11,148 nt of DNA, taken from Bacillota bacterium. Lineage in GTDB: Bacteria; Bacillota; Clostridia; Christensenellales; CAG-138. The notes under the pieces were generated by a model. That model saw nothing but the letters and a program-made list of their open reading frames with translations, ran no database searches and was not told the origin of the DNA. This document shows, piece after piece, positions 7,063 through 11,148 of the stretch. How positions within the stretch are numbered: position 1 is the stretch's first letter; every line of letters begins with the position of its first letter. A program made the position numbers and the translations under genes. The stretch spans positions 1 through 11,148 of the forward strand of contig JAEZGQ010000092.1 in NCBI GenBank assembly GCA_023416895.1, read 5' to 3'.

Positions 7063-7093
7063 ACCATTTACAACAAAAACCACTACCGTTCGC
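7063..7093 (+). promoter_or_regulatory. Putative LytTR operator upstream of the repeat-protein gene
   Basis: ACCATTTAC (7063-7071) and ACCGTTCGC (7085-7093) are direct repeats with the same 22-base period as at 1022-1052. They match the LytTR consensus at 7 and 8 of 9 positions. The surrounding block 7062-7109 is identical to 1021-1068 at 38 of 48 positions by hand alignment, although neither region codes for protein. Control by the LytTR regulator at 207-944 is inferred. Confidence 0.6.
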
Positions 7094-7122
7094 GCACAAA
7101 GCGGTTTTAAGCAGCCTTAAAC

Positions 7123-7131
7123 TGCTATTAT
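7123..7131 (+). promoter_or_regulatory. Extended -10 promoter of the repeat-protein gene
   Basis: TGCTATTAT is an extended -10 element with hexamer TATTAT at 7126-7131, a better match than the equivalent box at 1081-1089. The corresponding -35 region (GGTTTT, about 7103-7108) is weak. The expected start near 7138 gives a leader of about 80 bases with no visible structure or riboswitch before the ATG at 7219. Confidence 0.6.
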
Positions 7132-7218
7132 GTAACATAACGGATTCTGCTCACAGGTGTAACAACGCCGCAAAAACAGTGCACAAACCCAGATTTTGAT
7201 ACCGGAACGGAGAGAAAT

Positions 7219-10200
7219 ATGAAAAAACGGTTTTTGAGCGCGCTTCTTGCCTTGTGCATGGTATTTACTTTCCTGCCGGTTTCGGCAATGGCGGAACCTT
7301 CTCCCGAAGCCCGTTGGGGCAGCGTGAGCGAAGGCTATGCGACGCCTACCGATTGGACAAGCGGCAACCTTGCCGATGCCGTGAGTGTCGCAAACAGCGC
7401 TTCTACAGGCACGACGTATATGCAACTCCTGTCCGACGTAACCACGACAGGGCTGAACTTTACCATAAGTAGCTCCGCTACACTCGACCTAAACGGCTAT
7501 ACGCTCGGCAGCGGTGGTGAAAGCGCCATATCCCACAGTGGCAGCGGTACGCTGACGATCACCGACGGCACGGTTGAAAAAAACGGCAAGGTCGTAAGCT
7601 CAGCGTTAAACAGCAACACGGTCTACCTAAACGGCGGCAGCCTTATTGTTGAAGGCGGCACAATAGAAAACGCGGGAACCACCTATGGCTGTGCCATCAA
7701 TAATTTGAAGGGCAGCGTGGAAATCACCGGCGGCACGGTATATTGTGCCGGCGTTTTAGGCATTACGATCTTAAACCAGTACGGTAATTTGAGCATTTCA
7801 GGCGGTGTAGTAAGGGCAAATGACGGAAAGGCAATTGCTATCTTCGGAATCGGGAATGTTACCATCGGCGGCACGGCTCTCATAACCAGCGCGGGTAAAG
7901 ACACTTCAACGATCTATCTGTATCCGATCAGTCTGTTTCCGGCGAATGAAGACAACACTACCGTTTTAAAGATCACAGGCGGGACGATCGAGAATACCGC
8001 GCAAACGAACCTGCAAACAGCCGCCACCTACGCCATCGGCAACTACAGCACCTACACCGTGGAAATTTCCGGCGGTATGATAAACGCCACGGGCGAAAGA
8101 GGTGTCGGCATCCTCGCGAGCGAAGGCACTATCGTGGTCTTAAGCGGCAGGTCCGTTGTCAAAGGGCGCTATATGGCGATGGCTACACAACCGACGCTAA
8201 GCTTAGACGCGCAGCTCAGAGCAGGCAAAAATTACGAGAGCGACGCGCTTGAGGATGACTATTTCGATCTGCTGTACACGCATGATGTGCCAACCTCCAT
8301 TTTCGGCCAATACAAATATCTTAGGTTTGCGCCCAGCACCGCCGTTGCAAGTATCAATAATAAATTTTTCACCAAGTTGCAAGACGCGTTCGATGCTGCC
8401 ACGAATGGTTCCACCATCCAACTGCTCAACGACATCAACCTCCTGCAACCTGCACTTACTGTTTACGCCAACGAGGTGCCCAGAGACTATACCCTTGATC
8501 TAAACGGCAAAACGCTGAGCAGTAGCGATAGAGCCGTCATAGAGAGCGACAGCCCGCTGACCATCATCGATACCAGCTACGGCAAAACCGGCGTCATTCA
8601 AGCTGTCGGGTACTGTAATGAGGCGATCCTAAACAGCAGCAGGCTGGTCATCACAGACGGTACGGTAATTTCAGGAGAAAACTCCGATTATACGATCAGG
8701 AATCTGTTCTCCGGCACCGTAAGCATTGCCGGCGGTACAGTAATTTCAAGCGGAGACCAAGCACACGCAATCTACAACACGAGCTCCGGTACCGTGAACG
8801 TTTCAGGAGGCATGGTGAGCGCAAGCGGGGCCGATGCGGCCGCCATCTATGACGCAGGCTCCGGTACCGTGAATGTTTCAGGCGGCATGGTGAGCGCAAG
8901 CGGGGCCGATGCGGCCGCCATCTATGACGCAGGCTCCTGTACCGTGAACGTTTCCGATGGAATTATAAGCTCGGCCAATTCTTATGCGATTTACACTAAT
9001 AGCAAGAATGTTACAATCTCGTTCGGCTGGCCAATTTTAAAGGGCGGCTTGATGGCCATGAACAAGGCCCCCATCTTCAACCCTGCTAAGCTGGCGGCCA
9101 CGGCAAGCACAAATTATAGCGGAGACCCGCCTGTCGCTTATGAGGCGAGGAATATTGAAACCTATAAATACATCGCTGTGGCGGACGGGCCCCAAGCCCA
9201 ATGGCGCATGGTAAGCGCAGAGGGCGCTACGCCTACTGATTGGGTAAGAGGCAACCTTGCCAATGCCGTGAGCGTCGCAAACAGCGCTTCCACAGGAACG
9301 ACGTATATTCAACTCCGGTCCGATGTAAGCACTACAGGGCTGGACTTTACCATAAGCAGCCCCGCTACGCTCGACCTAAACGGCCATATACTCAATGGCG
9401 GCAGTACGAGCGCCATCACGCACATCGGCAGCAGTACGTTGACCATTACCGACAGCAAGCCCGAAAAGAACGGTAAGGTCATGACCACGGCGCCGCACAT
9501 CAATACGATCTGGCTAAGCGTCGGCAGCCTTGTTGTTGAAGGCGGCACGATAGAAAACGCGGGAAACGAACTTGGCTGCGCCATCTATAATGATTGGGGC
9601 AGCGTGGAAATCACCGGTGGCACGGTATATTGTGCCGGCGTTGGCGGCAGCACGATCCTCACCTGCGGTACTTTGAACATTTCAGGCGGTGTAGTAAGGG
9701 CAAATGACGGACCGGCAATTTGGATGAGGGAAATCAGCAATGTTACCATCAGTGGCACGGCTCTCATAACCAGCGCAGCTAAAAGCAATTTTATTGGAAC
9801 GATCTGTCTGCCTTCGGACAATCAAGGCAACGCTACCGTTTTAAAGATCACAGGCGGGACGATCGAGAATACCGCACAAACGAAACTGGAAACGGGATAT
9901 GAAACCCCCGTCGCCATCAACAACAGCGGCACCTACACCGTGGAAATTTCCGGCGGTATGATAAACGCCACGGGTGATTGGGGCATTGGCATCCTCGGGA
10001 GCAATATCGTGTTCTTAAGCGGCAGGTCCGTTGTCAAAGGGCGCTATATGTCGATGGCTACACAACCGACGCTAAGCTTAGACGTGCAGCTCATGGTAAA
10101 AAAAAATTACGATAGCGACGCGTTATCGGATACAGAGTTGCACCTGCTGTTCCCATTTGACGTGCTAAACTACGACTTACACCAATACAAATATCTTAGG

Positions 10201-11148
10201 TTTGGGCCGACCACCGCTGTTGCAAGGATCGGTAATAAATTTTACCGTAATCTGCGAGAAGCGTTCGACTATGGCGCGAGCGGGGGCACCATTCAACTGC
10301 TGGCAGACATACGCCTCGGAGAGACTGTGTTTAATGAGAAGGGGGGAACATTCACCCTTGATCTAAACGGAAAAAAGCTGAGTTGCGTTAATAGCCGCGG
10401 CCCTCTCTATAATATGATGGGTGAACTGACCATTACCGATAACAGCGAGGGCGGGCAAGGCTGTGTTGAGGGGACAATTACAAATGTAAACAAGCTGATT
10501 ATTGCGGGCGGTACGATAAGCGCAACAGGAAAAAACGCAATCGCAATCCACTCCCCGCCGCGCGGAAACGCACCAATCATTGTGGGCGGTACGGTGAGCG
10601 CAAGCGGAGATAACGCAGTCGCAATCAAGAACGAAAGCGGGTACGCCGTGCGTATTTCGGGCGATGCGGTAATATCTTCCACAGCGTACGCGATTGTCAC
10701 GAGCAGCGCAGGCGTTATCATCGAGGGAGGCTCGCCCGTTATACAGGGCGGGAAAGGGGCGATAAACCGAGCCCCAAGCTTCAACCCTGCAGAGCTGATG
10801 GCCACGGCAAGCTATAATTATAGCGGAGACCCGCCTATGGCTTATGAAGAGAGGTATATTGCAAACTATAAATACATCGATTTTGTGCCGCTCCCTGTGC
10901 CGGTGGAGAACGACACCAGCAGCGGCATAGACTTTGGCGGCGGCAATACCCCGCCCGCCGATACCACCGTATACAACAACCCAAGCAATGCAAGCTCCAC
11001 CATTTGGCTTAGCGGCAGCGGGCTTAACACCGATGATCTGCTCGTTACCCAAACGCTCACGAGCGGCAGCAGCTACAACGCGCTGCTTAAGCTCGCTAAT
11101 CGTGAAGATGTTTTCCGCGTGTATGAGATTTCCCTAAAAAGCGGCAAA
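7219..11148 (+). CDS. Giant secreted beta-helix-like repeat protein (3' end outside window)
   Basis: The frame is open for 1310 codons, to the last base of the window, checked line by line. A signal peptide ends at about VSAMA (residue 25). The rest is built from four related modules. Each begins with a segment like AVASINNKFFTKLQDAF followed by an IQLLxDI motif, then a strand with LDLNGxxL, then short repeats of the form SGGTVxxxG...AIxN, and ends in YKYLRF, YKYIAV or YKYIDF. Approximate limits are A 7306-8330, B 8335-9180, A' 9199-10220 and B' 10225-10890. The Gly/Thr/Val-rich coils of about 24 residues suggest a right-handed parallel beta-helix, as in surface adhesins. From about 10891 a Gly/Pro linker (IDFGGGNTPPAD) leads into a different domain (VYEISLKSGK), so more domains, perhaps a cell-wall anchor, should lie beyond. 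The start is supported by an ACGGAGAG site at 7206-7213. A surface adhesin or matrix role is inferred; no catalytic motif was seen. Confidence 0.85.
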   Translation, partial: MKKRFLSALLALCMVFTFLPVSAMAEPSPEARWGSVSEGYATPTDWTSGNLADAVSVANSASTGTTYMQLLSDVTTTGLNFTISSSATLDLNGYTLGSGGESAISHSGSGTLTITDGTVEKNGKVVSSALNSNTVYLNGGSLIVEGGTIENAGTTYGCAINNLKGSVEITGGTVYCAGVLGITILNQYGNLSISGGVVRANDGKAIAIFGIGNVTIGGTALITSAGKDTSTIYLYPISLFPANEDNTTVLKITGGTIENTAQTNLQTAATYAIGNYSTYTVEISGGMINATGERGVGILASEGTIVVLSGRSVVKGRYMAMATQPTLSLDAQLRAGKNYESDALEDDYFDLLYTHDVPTSIFGQYKYLRFAPSTAVASINNKFFTKLQDAFDAATNGSTIQLLNDINLLQPALTVYANEVPRDYTLDLNGKTLSSSDRAVIESDSPLTIIDTSYGKTGVIQAVGYCNEAILNSSRLVITDGTVISGENSDYTIRNLFSGTVSIAGGTVISSGDQAHAIYNTSSGTVNVSGGMVSASGADAAAIYDAGSGTVNVSGGMVSASGADAAAIYDAGSCTVNVSDGIISSANSYAIYTNSKNVTISFGWPILKGGLMAMNKAPIFNPAKLAATASTNYSGDPPVAYEARNIETYKYIAVADGPQAQWRMVSAEGATPTDWVRGNLANAVSVANSASTGTTYIQLRSDVSTTGLDFTISSPATLDLNGHILNGGSTSAITHIGSSTLTITDSKPEKNGKVMTTAPHINTIWLSVGSLVVEGGTIENAGNELGCAIYNDWGSVEITGGTVYCAGVGGSTILTCGTLNISGGVVRANDGPAIWMREISNVTISGTALITSAAKSNFIGTICLPSDNQGNATVLKITGGTIENTAQTKLETGYETPVAINNSGTYTVEISGGMINATGDWGIGILGSNIVFLSGRSVVKGRYMSMATQPTLSLDVQLMVKKNYDSDALSDTELHLLFPFDVLNYDLHQYKYLRFGPTTAVARIGNKFYRNLREAFDYGASGGTIQLLADIRLGETVFNEKGGTFTLDLNGKKLSCVNSRGPLYNMMGELTITDNSEGGQGCVEGTITNVNKLIIAGGTISATGKNAIAIHSPPRGNAPIIVGGTVSASGDNAVAIKNESGYAVRISGDAVISSTAYAIVTSSAGVIIEGGSPVIQGGKGAINRAPSFNPAELMATASYNYSGDPPMAYEERYIANYKYIDFVPLPVPVENDTSSGIDFGGGNTPPADTTVYNNPSNASSTIWLSGSGLNTDDLLVTQTLTSGSSYNALLKLANREDVFRVYEISLKSGK
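7336..10890 (+). repeat. Large in-frame direct duplication (A-B / A'-B') in the surface-protein gene
   Basis: The segment at about 7336-9180 is repeated at about 9223-10890. The offset is 1887 bases at the start and 1875 through most of the A module (both multiples of 3), dropping to 1704 at the end because B' is shorter. Some blocks are nearly identical: 8140-8217 against 10015-10092 differ at 2 bases, 8050-8093 and 9931-9974 are identical, and 7801-7827 equals 9691-9717. Other parts have diverged clearly. Confidence 0.85.
8785..8934 (+). repeat. Two tandem 75-bp repeats within module B
   Basis: Copies at 8785-8859 and 8860-8934 differ at only two synonymous positions (AAC/AAT at 8799/8874 and GGA/GGC at 8808/8883). 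A third partial copy starts at 8935, where GGT has become TGT, giving a cysteine. Each unit encodes 25 residues (SGTVNVSGGMVSASG plus ADAAAIYDAG), about one beta-helix turn. The near identity implies a recent expansion. Confidence 0.9.

Noticed and set aside
6816..7067. 83-codon minus-strand frame in the intergenic region
   Set aside because: It crosses the terminator hairpin, has no ribosome binding site or recognisable domain, and its composition is not convincing.
8785..8956. CRISPR-like direct repeats
   Set aside because: The 75-base units are contiguous without spacers and in frame within a coding sequence.
10363..11052. 229-codon minus-strand frame inside the repeat protein
   Set aside because: Antisense of repeat coils; composition rich in Cys, Arg and Ile results from the repetitive plus-strand codons. 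The plus frame is open throughout with a signal peptide and modular repeats.

Overview
The window looks like chromosomal DNA from a Gram-positive anaerobe of the class Clostridia, probably a gut commensal. The grounds are a LytTR response regulator next to a GHKL-type sensor, a clostripain-family lipoprotein, LemA/DUF2207 proteins, strong AGGAGG-type ribosome binding sites, and a giant secreted repeat protein of a kind common in gut Firmicutes. Base composition is moderately GC-rich (estimated by eye). I cannot name a genus.

Layout. (1) Positions 1-944, minus strand: a LytTR response regulator followed, with a 16-base overlap, by the first 74 codons of a membrane sensor kinase that leaves the window at its left edge. 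(2) Positions 945-1147: a divergent intergenic region with a promoter and two direct repeats of LytTR-operator type. (3) Positions 1148-6782, plus strand: a likely five-gene operon encoding a four-helix membrane protein, a clostripain-family (C11) cysteine protease lipoprotein, a LemA-family protein, a DUF2207 membrane protein with a glycine-rich tail, and a DUF4428 zinc-ribbon/SHOCT protein. Perfect stem-loops lie on both sides of the protease gene. (4) Positions 6783-7218: a non-coding stretch with a possible zinc-ribbon gene remnant, a strong intrinsic terminator and a second promoter. (5) Positions 7219-11148, plus strand: a secreted repeat protein of at least 1310 codons, open to the right edge. 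It has four related beta-helix-like modules arranged A-B-A'-B'.

The most informative observation is that the promoters of the envelope operon and of the giant repeat protein share a conserved block of about 48 bases (38 of 48 identical by hand alignment). Each contains two 9-base repeats exactly 22 bases apart, matching the known LytTR-operator organisation, placed upstream of an extended -10 box (TGCTAT...). The adjacent LytTR regulator is the obvious candidate to control both. The reading is therefore a signal-responsive cell-surface locus: sensor and regulator, envelope maintenance/proteolysis genes, and a large surface protein. The co-regulation is inference, but the repeats themselves are seen directly.
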